Assembly (NCBI GenBank): GCA_036679405.1
Contig: JAVBVZ010000031.1
Span: 1 to 64,000, forward strand
DNA from: JAEYKI01 sp036679405
GTDB taxonomy: Bacteria; Bacillota; Clostridia; Christensenellales; Christensenellaceae
DNA: 64,000 bases
Reading direction: 5' to 3'
Positions within the stretch are counted from its first letter, which is position 1. Each line of letters starts with the position of its first letter. Shown piece after piece: positions 7,113-14,669 of the stretch. The notes under the pieces are model-generated. The model was given only the letters and a program-made list of their open reading frames with translations, had not been told where the DNA came from and did no database searches. The translations under genes were made by a program, and so were the position numbers.

Positions 7113-7157
7113 TGGCAATGGCGCCGCGCATCTTTTTTTTGGGTGCGCGGCTTTTTT
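7113..7157 (+). promoter_or_regulatory. Hexaloop hairpin overlapping an intrinsic terminator, element 1 of 3
   Basis: TGGC (7113-7116), hexaloop AATGGC (7117-7122), GCCG (7123-7126). The 3' arm is also the start of the 5' arm of a terminator: GCCGCGCA (7123-7130) pairs with TGCGCGGC (7144-7151) followed by TTTTTT. The two structures exclude each other. The loop has A at position 1 and G at position 4, as in RNA targets of ANTAR antiterminators. Here the hexaloop stem is weak (4 pairs), so termination after glnK should dominate unless a protein holds the hairpin. Confidence 0.6.
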
Positions 7158-7214
7158 GAAGGTTGCCATTTATTGAAACGGTAAATAGGCTTCCCGAGAC
7201 CGGGAGGCAGGCTT

Positions 7215-7263
7215 GCAGCAACGGCGCTGTTCTTTTTTGGTTTTTGAAAAGAACAGTTTTTTT
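7215..7263 (+). promoter_or_regulatory. Hexaloop hairpin overlapping an intrinsic terminator, element 2 of 3
   Basis: GCAGC (7215-7219), hexaloop AACGGC (7220-7225), GCTGT (7226-7230). The terminator 5' arm CTGTTCTTTT (7227-7236) shares four bases with the hexaloop stem and pairs with AAAAGAACAG (7247-7256), followed by seven T. A second stable stem with sequence CTTCCCG/CGGGAGG lies just upstream (about 7190-7207) and could be the first hairpin of a two-hairpin ANTAR target, although its loop does not fit the A1/G4 rule. Confidence 0.65.
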
Positions 7264-7353
7264 GCGGGCGCGTTCAAGCAGGCGTTACAGGCAAATCCCC
7301 GCAGGCGGGGCGGCCGCGCACGGGCAAGGCGCGCGGCGGCAATAATTTTTTTT

Positions 7354-7403
7354 GCGGCAACGGCGCCGCTTTCCCGGGAGCATTGGGGGGAGCGGCGCTT
7401 TTT
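7354..7403 (+). promoter_or_regulatory. Hexaloop hairpin overlapping an intrinsic terminator, element 3 of 3
   Basis: GCGGC (7354-7358), hexaloop AACGGC (7359-7364), GCCGC (7365-7369): five GC pairs around the same loop as element 2. The terminator arm GCGCCGCT (7363-7370) pairs with AGCGGCGC (7391-7398) and is followed by TTTTTATTTT. It lies 31 nt before the amtB start, so readthrough here directly sets amtB-glnK expression. Confidence 0.7.
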
Positions 7404-7433
7404 ATTTTAAAAAATGTTTGGAGGAAAGAAAAT

Positions 7434-8687
7434 ATGCCAGTCATTGATTCCGGAGATACTGCTTTTATGATGGTGTGCTGCGCACTGGTGTTTGTAATGA
7501 CGCCCGGCCTGGCGCTGTTTTACGGGGGGATGGTCCGGAGAAAAAACGTTTTAAACACGCTGATGTCGTCTTTTTTTGTGTGCGGGCTTGCGTCCGTGCT
7601 GTGGGTGCTGATAGGGTATTCGCTTTCGTTTGGCCCGGATGTGGGCGGCGCGGGCATTATTGGCAACCTGAGCATGGCCGGGCTTGAAAACCTGCCCGAA
7701 ACAACGGCCTACGCGCCCACCATTCCGTCTTATGTTTTTGTGGCTTTCCAGATGATGTTTGCCATCATCACGCCCGCGCTTATCACCGGCGCGCTGGTGG
7801 AGCGCATGCGCTTTTCCGCGCTGGTCATTTTTATTGCGGTCTGGTCGGTGGCCATTTATTACCCGCTTGCCCATATGGTGTGGGGAGAAGGCGGTTTTTT
7901 GAACAAGCTGGGCGCGGTAGATTTTGCGGGCGGAAACGTGGTGCATATAAGCTCCGGTATTTCCGGGCTGGTGGCCTGCATCTTTTTGGGCAAGCGCAGG
8001 GGACACGGCGTGGTAAGCTACCACCCGCACAATCTGCCCATTGTAATGCTGGGTGCGGCGCTTTTGTGGTTTGGATGGTTCGGGTTTAATGCGGGCAGCG
8101 CCCTTACTTCCGGCATACTGGCGGGCAGCGCGCTTATTACCACCAATACGTCGGCTGCGGCGGCTATGCTTTCCTGGATGGTGGTGGAACGCATCACCCG
8201 CGGCAAGCCCACCATGCTGGGCGCGGTGACCGGTGCGGTGGTGGGGCTGGTGGCCATTACGCCCGGCGCGGGATTTGTGCCCGTATGGGCCGCGCTCATC
8301 ATTGGGGCGGCGGTCAGCCCGATCTGCTATGTTGCCATGACGGTTTTAAAAAAGAAATTTGGGTATGACGACGCTTTGGACGCCTTTGGCTGCCACGGCA
8401 TGGGCGGCATATGGGGCGGCATTGCGACCGGTATATTTGCTGAAACTTCCATTAATCCGGTTGCGCAATGGAACGGGCTGGCATTCGGCAGCACCGAGCT
8501 GTTTGTCCGGCAGCTGGCTTCGGTAGGTTTTACCATTGCGTTTGCGGCAATCGGGACCACGGTCATACTGGCTGTGATGAAGAAGTTTATGAAGATACGC
8601 GTATCCGACAGGGAAGAAATGGACGGTCTGGACCATGCCGAACACGGGGAATCCGCATATCCGGCGTTCACCGGCCTGGACCAGTAG
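7434..8687 (+). CDS. amtB: Ammonium transporter AmtB
   Basis: A 417-residue membrane channel that takes up ammonium. I use ATG 7434, 7 nt after GGAGGAAAG; the open frame further upstream runs through a terminator hairpin. Conserved features are visible: TPGLALFYGGMVRRKN near the N-terminus, the pore histidine pair in GGNVVHISSGISGLV and DAFGCHGMGGIWGG, and the FGWFGFNAGSAL segment. About eleven hydrophobic helices can be followed. The second glnK starts 22 nt downstream and the first lies upstream, so the channel is flanked by two copies of its gatekeeper. Expression is probably controlled by the terminator series in the leader. Confidence 0.95.
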   Translation: MPVIDSGDTAFMMVCCALVFVMTPGLALFYGGMVRRKNVLNTLMSSFFVCGLASVLWVLIGYSLSFGPDVGGAGIIGNLSMAGLENLPETTAYAPTIPSYVFVAFQMMFAIITPALITGALVERMRFSALVIFIAVWSVAIYYPLAHMVWGEGGFLNKLGAVDFAGGNVVHISSGISGLVACIFLGKRRGHGVVSYHPHNLPIVMLGAALLWFGWFGFNAGSALTSGILAGSALITTNTSAAAAMLSWMVVERITRGKPTMLGAVTGAVVGLVAITPGAGFVPVWAALIIGAAVSPICYVAMTVLKKKFGYDDALDAFGCHGMGGIWGGIATGIFAETSINPVAQWNGLAFGSTELFVRQLASVGFTIAFAAIGTTVILAVMKKFMKIRVSDREEMDGLDHAEHGESAYPAFTGLDQ

Positions 8688-8709
8688 AGCGGAAAGGAAG
8701 GAATATTTT

Positions 8710-9051
8710 ATGAAAAAAGTGGAAGCGATCATCCAGCCGGACAAGCTGGAAGAACTGAAAGAAGCGCTGGCGCAAAAAAATATCGGCGGCCTCACCATAT
8801 CGCAGGTGATGGGCTGCGGAAAGCAAAAGGGCTTCAAAGAATACTACCGCGGCAGCGAAGTCATTTTAAGCGTCCTGCCCAAAATAAAGCTGGAGCTGGT
8901 GGTGGAAGAAGAAGATTTTGACGACACCATACAAACCATTCTGACCTATGCCCGTACCGGAGAGGTGGGAGACGGAAAAATATTTGTCTCCACCATTGAC
9001 GAAGTGATCCGTATCCGCACGGGGGAAAGCGGGCACAGCGCGGTAAAATAG
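8710..9051 (+). CDS. glnK: Nitrogen regulatory protein PII (GlnK/GlnB), second copy
   Basis: A 113-residue PII protein, start ATG 8710 behind GGAAAGGAAGGA. It has the T-loop GCGKQKGFKEYYRGSE and the signature RTGEVGDGKIFVSTIDEVIRIRTGESG, closely matching the first copy but differing in the T-loop (KQKGFKEYY here, KQRGRTEYY there). Two PII paralogues around one amt gene suggest division of labour, for example one gating AmtB and the other acting on a different target; that is inference. It is translated from the same message as amtB. Confidence 0.95.
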   Translation: MKKVEAIIQPDKLEELKEALAQKNIGGLTISQVMGCGKQKGFKEYYRGSEVILSVLPKIKLELVVEEEDFDDTIQTILTYARTGEVGDGKIFVSTIDEVIRIRTGESGHSAVK

Positions 9052-9072
9052 CGGCGCGGATAAAAATAAAGC

Positions 9073-9102
9073 AAAAAAAAAGCATCGTTTTATGCGTTTT
9101 TT
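9073..9102 (+). terminator. Weak hairpin terminator after glnK2
   Basis: An A-tract, GCAT, a CGTTTT loop, ATGC and a G(T)6 tract. It is the first of three stop signals in the gene-free stretch 9052-9316. Confidence 0.5.
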
Positions 9103-9223
9103 AAAAAAAGTCTTTTCTTTTATGAGATATTACAAATTTTTAACAAAAAATTTGTTTAAAGTTCATAAAAGTATGATATATATAATATGTAAGTTATATT
9201 TTTTCATTTTTTCCTCCTTTGAA

Positions 9224-9257
9224 AGGCGCTTATGTTTGGGATAAGCGCCTTTTTTTG
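9224..9257 (+). terminator. Strong intrinsic terminator
   Basis: AGGCGCTTA pairs with TAAGCGCCT around a 9-nt loop, followed by seven T. An AT-rich stretch with a TATAATATG element lies about 45 nt upstream, so a short unannotated transcript could end here; I cannot show one. Confidence 0.75.
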
Positions 9258-9270
9258 CGCGTCCACAGAA

Positions 9271-9298
9271 AAAAAGCGCCCCCAAGCGGGCGCTTTTT
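9271..9298. terminator. Bidirectional terminator between converging units
   Basis: AAAAAGCGCCC, loop, GGGCGCTTTTT: works for plus-strand transcription from glnK2 and for the minus-strand gene ending at 9317. Confidence 0.8.
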
Positions 9299-9316
9299 AA
9301 AAGGGAAATAAATAAG

Positions 9317-9745
9317 TCAGTAAGAGGCCTTTTTTCGGCTTAAAACGGTTTTCATTTTATAGCCTGCCTCATCCGCCGCCTCTTTGACGATCTTGGCAAG
9401 GCGGCCGATATCAAATTCATATGAAAAAGGCTGTCCGTCCGGGCCGATCCCGGCGGACCTTACTTTGCGGAAAAGGGTCTTTCCGCTCTGAAAAGAGCTT
9501 TCCGCACCAAAGCCAAGCCCCACGCCCACGCGCATTTCCCTGGTTTTTTCAAAATAATATATCCTGCGGGCGCCTTCATCCACCAGGATGGAATTTTCAT
9601 ATTGGAGCTTCATTTTTTCCGTTAAAAATTTTACGTCCAAAAGCTCTGCGTTTACCGTTATGTCCGCGCCCGCGCCGGTCCGGCAGGGAATGCCCATCCC
9701 GGCGTACTGCGCGGCGATCTTGGAGATAATCTCTTCTTTTTGCAT
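9317..9745 (-). CDS. Conserved-looking hypothetical protein
   Basis: A 142-residue soluble protein, last gene of a minus-strand unit headed by the LuxR regulator. Its sequence alternates charged helices (MQKEEIISKIAAQYAGMGIP) with probable beta-strands (SILVDEGARRIYYFEKTREMRVGVGLGFG), ending in a helix (RLAKIVKEAADEAGYKMKTVL). I do not recognise a family. It starts 13 nt after the stop of the preceding lipoprotein-like gene, so the two are almost certainly co-transcribed. Confidence 0.6.
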   Translation of the reverse strand: MQKEEIISKIAAQYAGMGIPCRTGAGADITVNAELLDVKFLTEKMKLQYENSILVDEGARRIYYFEKTREMRVGVGLGFGAESSFQSGKTLFRKVRSAGIGPDGQPFSYEFDIGRLAKIVKEAADEAGYKMKTVLSRKKASY

Positions 9746-9758
9746 GCCGGGCCCCCTT

Positions 9759-10169
9759 TTACTGGACGGTGAAGTTTAAAACGGCGTCCGGTTCTTCGCG
9801 TTCGTCAATATAAATTTCCACGCTGTAGTTTCCGGCCTGGGAAATGCCGGGCACGTCGCTTTCAATGTATTGGTCGGTCATCGTATTATTGAGGCTGATC
9901 TCATCTACCAGCACGCCTTCCGCATACCATTTGAAAGTGATGAGCGTGTCGTCCGGTGCGTTGTGCAGTTCTGCAACGGCATACACCGGCTGGTTTACGG
10001 CGTATGAAGTCACGCTGTCCAAAGGCTGGCCGTTTTCATCCATCGCCGAAGCCATGACCGCATTTTGGATGTTTGCGCTGGAAACGCTGCAGCTTGCGCC
10101 CATGAACATAAAGGCGGCGATAAGGACGGCAATAACGGCTATATAAGAAATAAGCCTGTTTCTTTTCAT
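9759..10169 (-). CDS. Small secreted or membrane-anchored protein
   Basis: The start is the ATG at 10169, 8 nt after AGGAGG; an upstream TTG in frame is poorly placed. The 136-residue protein begins KRNRLISYIAVIAVLIAAFMFMGASC, a signal sequence ending in an atypical lipobox-like GASC, so it may be a lipoprotein. The mature part reads like a single beta-sandwich domain (VYAVAELHNAPDDTLITFKWY, NYSVEIYIDE). It lies between a LuxR regulator and an unknown soluble protein on one message. Confidence 0.65.
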   Translation of the reverse strand: MKRNRLISYIAVIAVLIAAFMFMGASCSVSSANIQNAVMASAMDENGQPLDSVTSYAVNQPVYAVAELHNAPDDTLITFKWYAEGVLVDEISLNNTMTDQYIESDVPGISQAGNYSVEIYIDEREEPDAVLNFTVQ

Positions 10170-10211
10170 GAACAATTCCTCCTTTTTGGGGGAAAGATTC
10201 CCCGCTTTTTA

Positions 10212-11264
10212 TTATACATCCGAACCGGCAAGCCCTCCCATCAGCAGAAAGGCAAGCTCGGTCCGGTTGCCAACGCCGGCTTTTTTGTATATGTTTTTCA
10301 CATGCGTCTTGATGGTGTTGCAGGAAAGATTGACGCACTGGGCGATCTGGCGGTTGTTTTTGCCCTGTATGAGCGCGTCAATGATTTCCGCCTCCCTCTT
10401 TGAAAACTTATATTTATAGTCGGCCGGAGAGGGGGTATCGTTTAAAGAAACCATTTCCACTATATATTTATTTCCGTCTCCCACCCTAAAGACGTCTACT
10501 TTTATTTCATCCTGCTCCGTTTTAAAAGCGGCACAGCGCCCGGGGCCGCATTCCCGCACAAGCGCGGCGCACATTTCCTTTACGTGGTATAAAAGGCTTG
10601 CGCCCAGCAGGGTGGTGCTTTTAAGCATTTGAAGCGCGCAGGCGTTTGCGCCGGTAATGCTTGCGTGTTCGTCCATCATGCAAAGGCCGCATTTTGCCTG
10701 CCCGGCCGATTCGGTCTGCAGGGCGGCCAGGCGGGAATGGATGCCGCTCATAACGGTGGAGATATGCGGCTGGAGCAGCCGGAGGCAAAAAAGGTCTTGT
10801 TGCGAAAAAGGCGGTGCGCATCTCTGGCGGTGCAGGTAAATTTCTCCGAGAAAGCGGCCTTTGTATAAAATACGCATGCAGGCCGTATGCGCGCCGTGGT
10901 CTTCCAAAAGAAAACGGCGCCGCGGCTCGTCGAACGCCTCAACAGGCGCGCCGGTCTTTCCTTCATAATATTCCTGCGCGGTATATACCAAGGGCAGCGG
11001 ATCCGCTTTGCCGTCTTCGGCCATCTGCATAAAGGCTTCTTTCTCTTCAAAGGGCTGCTTTTCCAGGTGGTTTTCCAGTTTTCCGCCGACATACGGTTTA
11101 AAATAGCTGCTGTCCTCGCTGATCGCGCAGAAGAAAATGCCGCTGTCATAAGCGATTAGCCCGTGCAGGTTGAGGATGGCCAGTTTTAAAAAATCCGCAA
11201 AAGTGGCGCATTCGTATGCCTGGTTGATGAGAGCGTTAAGCCTTTTCAGTTCCTGATTGTCCAT
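10212..11264 (-). CDS. LuxR-family transcriptional regulator
   Basis: A 350-residue regulator, start ATG 11264 after GAGAAAGGCGG. The C-terminus (about residues 285-342) is a clear LuxR-type helix-turn-helix: FSKREAEIIDALIQGKNNRQIA, then SCNTIKTHVKNIYKKAGVGNRTEL. The first ~170 residues resemble a GAF-like sensory fold (SGIFFCAISEDSSYFKPYVGG) and the middle a PAS-like segment (GLCMMDEHASITGANACAL), so it probably binds a small ligand. It is not a typical response regulator, since no receiver domain is present. Downstream genes at 10169 and 9745 run the same way and may be its targets. An inverted CACC-N6-GGTG at 11343-11356 lies in its own upstream region. Confidence 0.82.
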   Translation of the reverse strand: MDNQELKRLNALINQAYECATFADFLKLAILNLHGLIAYDSGIFFCAISEDSSYFKPYVGGKLENHLEKQPFEEKEAFMQMAEDGKADPLPLVYTAQEYYEGKTGAPVEAFDEPRRRFLLEDHGAHTACMRILYKGRFLGEIYLHRQRCAPPFSQQDLFCLRLLQPHISTVMSGIHSRLAALQTESAGQAKCGLCMMDEHASITGANACALQMLKSTTLLGASLLYHVKEMCAALVRECGPGRCAAFKTEQDEIKVDVFRVGDGNKYIVEMVSLNDTPSPADYKYKFSKREAEIIDALIQGKNNRQIAQCVNLSCNTIKTHVKNIYKKAGVGNRTELAFLLMGGLAGSDV

Positions 11265-11552
11265 GAAGCCGCCTTTCTCGCGGACCCCCAAAAAAGGAGC
11301 CTGTTTATGGTTAGTATAGTGTTTTTGCCCGGTTTATGCCATCACCCAAACAGGTGAATTGTTAATTGTACCTTTAATATAACATAAATAAAAAGAAGAC
11401 TCAACAAATGAAAAAACAGGGGAAAAAGGGTCCGCGCAGATACCAAAAGGCGCCCGGTTCCGGGCGCCTTCTGGCAGGAAGAATTGAACAAAGCGGGCCG
11501 AGGCCCTTTGTTCGATAGTATGTATTTTTAAGCGGTTGCATGATGCGCATTT

Positions 11553-12290
11553 TTAGGATTCTGCAGACGTATCGGATGTATCGGACGCGCCGTCGTCGGG
11601 CGCCGTGTCTCCGTCTGCTTTAGGGCCGCCGCCCTGTCCACCGCCCTGGCCGCCGCCAAAACCGCCGCCGCCGTTTATTACAACAACAGATTCAATGGTT
11701 TCGCCGTCGTCCGCATAGGTGATCTTGAGGGTGCTGCCCACCTGGATGGCCGAAAGGCCTGTTTCTTCGGTGTCCGTCCCGGTGACGGTGATGATGCTCT
11801 CGTCGGAGAGGGTGATGGTGATGGTCTCGCCGGTAAGGGTGAGCATGGAGGGAGCCTGCCCGTCGTCAGAAGGCATTTCTCCGGAAGGCATATCGGAAGG
11901 CATTTCTCCGTCTCCTGAAGGCGCTTCTCCGGAAGGCATATCGGAAGGCGTCTCTCCGTCTCCGGAAGGCATTTCTCCGGAAGGCATATCGGAAGGAACT
12001 TCGCCGTCCTGGCCGCCGTCTTTGCCCATTTGGGCGTCTTCATTTAAGGTGCCCACATCCAGGGTGACGGACGCTGTGTCTATAGCGGTAACGCTCCCGT
12101 ATATGGTGTTTTCATCTTCGGTGGCCAAAGCGCTGGCATCGGCCTCTGAGGATGCTGTCTGTGTATCCGCAGCTTCAGAAGCAGTGCTGCTGGCAGTGCT
12201 TTCCGTGGTTGTTGTTGTCTGGCAACCGGCCAGTATCAAAACGGTAAAAACGCTAAGAAGGGCCAAAATAATCAATCGTCTTTTTTTCAT
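11553..12290 (-). CDS. Repeat-containing lipoprotein
   Basis: A 245-residue exported protein. The signal peptide ends in a good lipobox (LILAGC, Cys23), followed by a Ser/Thr/Ala-rich linker. Residues about 60-80 and 150-205 form a beta-rich domain (IYGSVTAIDTASVTLDVG; LTGETITITLSDESIITVTG), resembling a DUF5666-like or OB-like surface fold. Between them is an acidic repeat of SDMPSGE-PS-DGE units. The end is Gly-rich (GGGGFGGGQGGGQGGGP) then acidic. The low-complexity parts suggest a flexible cell-wall-spanning protein. Function unknown. Confidence 0.7.
   Translation of the reverse strand: MKKRRLIILALLSVFTVLILAGCQTTTTTESTASSTASEAADTQTASSEADASALATEDENTIYGSVTAIDTASVTLDVGTLNEDAQMGKDGGQDGEVPSDMPSGEMPSGDGETPSDMPSGEAPSGDGEMPSDMPSGEMPSDDGQAPSMLTLTGETITITLSDESIITVTGTDTEETGLSAIQVGSTLKITYADDGETIESVVVINGGGGFGGGQGGGQGGGPKADGDTAPDDGASDTSDTSAES
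11881..12000 (-). repeat. In-frame 48-bp tandem repeat inside the lipoprotein gene
   Basis: The sequence CCGGAAGGCATATCGGAAGG starts at 11881, 11929 and 11977, a period of exactly 48 bp, or 16 codons. Each unit encodes a variant of EMPSDMPSGEAPSGDG. Copy number can change by slippage without shifting the frame. Confidence 0.85.
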
Positions 12291-12445
12291 ACCGAAAACT
12301 CCTTTAAATTATGCACAATCCGCATATTTTTACTTTGGAGTATAAATCCTCTTTGTGACGGCTGTGTGGACGCCGGGCGAAGATTGAATGAAAATAACGG
12401 TGGGCCTTGGCGGGCGGAAGGCGGTAAGGCCTTTTTGAAAGGGCA

Positions 12446-12481
12446 TAAAAAAAGCCCGCCCCGGGGGGCGGGCGGGTTTTA
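12446..12481 (-). terminator. Terminator of nadE
   Basis: On the minus strand a GC-only hairpin (CCCGCC/GGCGGG core) is followed by a run of seven T, 15 nt after the nadE stop codon. Confidence 0.75.
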
Positions 12482-12495
12482 TAGGGGGCAGTTTC

Positions 12496-14400
12496 TTATT
12501 CAAGGCTTTTGAGCCATTCGTCCGGGTATGCGTCGGAAGGCATGCGCCAGTCGCCGCGCGGCGAAAGGGATGCGGAACCGACTTTGGGGCCGTCGGGCAG
12601 GCAGGAGCGTTTGAACTGGGAGGCAAAAAAGCGTTTGTAGAAAACGCGCAGCCATTTTAAAACGGTGTCTTCCCCGTATATGCCCAAAAACGCGCGCCGC
12701 GCTAAAAACAGCAGCTTTTGGGGCGGCGTACCAAAACGGATGGTATGGTACAAAAAGAAATCGTGCAGCTCATAGGGCCCCACTTTTGCCTGTGTGTCCT
12801 GTATGCCGTTTTCGTCGGGCGGAAGCAGTTCGGGGCTGATGGGCGTATCAAGAACGCCGCGCAGGGCGCGCGCTTCTTCGCCGCCGGTTTCCATAAAATA
12901 CTGCACCAGATACTGCACCAGCGTTTTGGGGATGGAAACATTCACCCCGTACATGCTCATATGGTCGCCGTTGTAGGTGCACCACCCAAGCGCAAGTTCG
13001 CTTAGATCTCCGGTGCCCACCAACAGGGCGTGTTCTTTGTTGGCCAGGTCAAAAAGGATTTGCGTGCGTTCCCGGGCCTGCGTGTTTTCATAGGTGATGT
13101 CGCGGACTTCCGGGTTTTGGCCTATATCCTTAAAGTGCAGCATGCACGCTTCTTTTATGTCGATCTGCCGGACGGTGACATTTAATTTTTCCATAAGTTC
13201 CAGGGCGTTTTTCAGCGTGCCCTGCGAAGTGCCGAAACCGGGCATGGTGACGCCTATGACGCCGGAGAGCGGCAGGGAAAGGGTTTGGAACGCCTTTACC
13301 GTCACCATGAGGGCAAGGGTGGAATCCAGCCCGCCCGAAATGCCGATCACCGCACGCTTCTGCCCGGTGTGCGCAAGCCTGCGGGCCAGGCCCGCCGCCT
13401 GGATGCCTATGATTTCATGGCAGCGTTCCGCCCGGGCGGCGCCGCTTGCCGGAACAAAGGGATGCGGGTCTACCTTCCGGTTGAAAAAGGCCGTGTCAAA
13501 TTCGCCCGCGTCGCAGGGGATGACACGGCAGTCTTCCAGGCCCAGGATATGCGCGTTGTCCGTAAAGCTGCTGTAGCGGCGCTCGGCAGACAGGTTGCCG
13601 GTGTCGATGCAGGCGGAAACGGTTTGGCCGGTGTAGCGCTCGGCCTCGGCCAGCATCACGCCGTTTTCCGCAATCATGGAATTGCCGGCAAAAACCAGGT
13701 CGGTGGAAGATTCTCCTTCGCCCGCGCAGGCGTATACATATCCGCACATGCACCGCGCGCTTTGCTGTGTGACCAGCGCGCGGCGGTAGTCGTTTTTACC
13801 CGCCAGCTCGTTGCTGGCCGAAAGGTTTACAATGACGTTTGCCCCCAAAAGGGACAAAAAGCAGCTGGGCGGCGCGGCCACCCAGAGGTCTTCGCAAAGT
13901 TCTATGCCCAAAACAGCGCCGCGGCCCAGGTCAAACAGAAGGGAGCCGAAGGGCACGGAGCGGCCGCCTACGCACATTTCCCGGCTCCGGGCGTTATGGC
14001 CGGGGGAAAACCAGCGTTTTTCATAAAATTCACGCACGTTAGGCAAAAGCATTTTGGGCACGACGCCCAAAAGCTCTCCGTTTTGCAAAACGGCCGCGCA
14101 GTTGTAAAGGCCGCCGTCCGCGCGCAGCGGAAGGCCGACCACACAGACGACCGGACAGGTTTTTGTTTCGGCAAGCAGCCAGAGAAGGGCGCTTTCCGCC
14201 TGGTCTAAAAGCTGCTGCTGTGCAAAAAGGTCGGCGCAGGTATAGCCGGTTAAAAACAGTTCGGGAAAGGCAAGCACCTGCACGCCGTCCGCCTGTGAAC
14301 GAAAAAGCGCGTCGCGAACGGTTTGCGCGTTTTTTGCGGGCTGGGCCAGATGCACGCGCGGGCTGGCGGCGGATACTTTTATAAAACCAAAATCCATCAT
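12496..14400 (-). CDS. nadE: Glutamine-dependent NAD+ synthetase
   Basis: Makes NAD+ from deamido-NAD+, ATP and glutamine. The 634-residue two-domain form is present. The N-terminal nitrilase-type glutaminase has its Glu-Lys-Cys triad: FPELFLTGY (Glu47), VVPKMLLPN (Lys116) and GIELCEDLW (Cys169). The C-terminal synthetase has the ATP pyrophosphatase loop GISGGLDSTLAL (about 353-364) and later LVGTGDLSELALGW. The start is ATG 14400 or the adjacent ATG 14397, behind AAGGAGACAG. Its own promoter is visible at 14489-14517 and a terminator follows, so it is a single-gene unit divergent from the kinase gene at 14670. Confidence 0.95.
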   Translation of the reverse strand: MMDFGFIKVSAASPRVHLAQPAKNAQTVRDALFRSQADGVQVLAFPELFLTGYTCADLFAQQQLLDQAESALLWLLAETKTCPVVCVVGLPLRADGGLYNCAAVLQNGELLGVVPKMLLPNVREFYEKRWFSPGHNARSREMCVGGRSVPFGSLLFDLGRGAVLGIELCEDLWVAAPPSCFLSLLGANVIVNLSASNELAGKNDYRRALVTQQSARCMCGYVYACAGEGESSTDLVFAGNSMIAENGVMLAEAERYTGQTVSACIDTGNLSAERRYSSFTDNAHILGLEDCRVIPCDAGEFDTAFFNRKVDPHPFVPASGAARAERCHEIIGIQAAGLARRLAHTGQKRAVIGISGGLDSTLALMVTVKAFQTLSLPLSGVIGVTMPGFGTSQGTLKNALELMEKLNVTVRQIDIKEACMLHFKDIGQNPEVRDITYENTQARERTQILFDLANKEHALLVGTGDLSELALGWCTYNGDHMSMYGVNVSIPKTLVQYLVQYFMETGGEEARALRGVLDTPISPELLPPDENGIQDTQAKVGPYELHDFFLYHTIRFGTPPQKLLFLARRAFLGIYGEDTVLKWLRVFYKRFFASQFKRSCLPDGPKVGSASLSPRGDWRMPSDAYPDEWLKSLE

Positions 14401-14488
14401 CTGTCTCCTTGTTTGGGTTTTCAGCGGGGTGCAGGAACGGGCAGATTGCCCGGGGGCAAAAAATATCCGTTGCCTGCATTTCGCCTAT

Positions 14489-14517
14489 ATTATAAAGGTT
14501 TTAGGATAGAATATCAA
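14489..14517 (-). promoter_or_regulatory. nadE promoter
   Basis: On the minus strand, -35 TTGATA (14512-14517) and -10 TATAAT (14489-14494) are 17 bp apart, about 90 nt before the nadE start. Confidence 0.75.
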
Positions 14518-14669
14518 AATTTTTTTGCGCGAAAGGGCCGCGCGGCCCTTTCGCCTGGCGCGGTATTATTTTTTTTGCGGTTTTATGGTAAAATACAATT
14601 ACCTTAAAAAACGGCATTGTTTTTAAAGCCCGCCCCCCAAAATACATAAGAAAACGAAGGGACTTCTTT

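Noticed and set aside
9120..9215. Possible small RNA gene in the AT-rich stretch after glnK2
   Set aside because: A TATAAT-like box and a strong terminator at 9257 are present, but no good -35 box at proper distance and no conserved structure.
11447..11514. Two hairpins (AAGGCGCCC/GGGCGCCTT and GAACAAAG/CTTTGTTC) after the repeat lipoprotein gene
   Set aside because: They probably help to end that minus-strand message, but neither has a convincing T run, so no terminator was called.
12330..12626. 98-codon minus-strand frame overlapping the nadE end
   Set aside because: It covers the nadE terminator and the last part of nadE in another frame; proline-rich nonsense composition.
13285..14208. 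Long plus-strand open frame of about 300 codons opposite nadE
   Set aside because: It lies wholly antisense to a well-conserved gene, has an Arg/Gly/Ala-rich composition typical of shadow frames in GC-rich DNA, and has no ribosome binding site.
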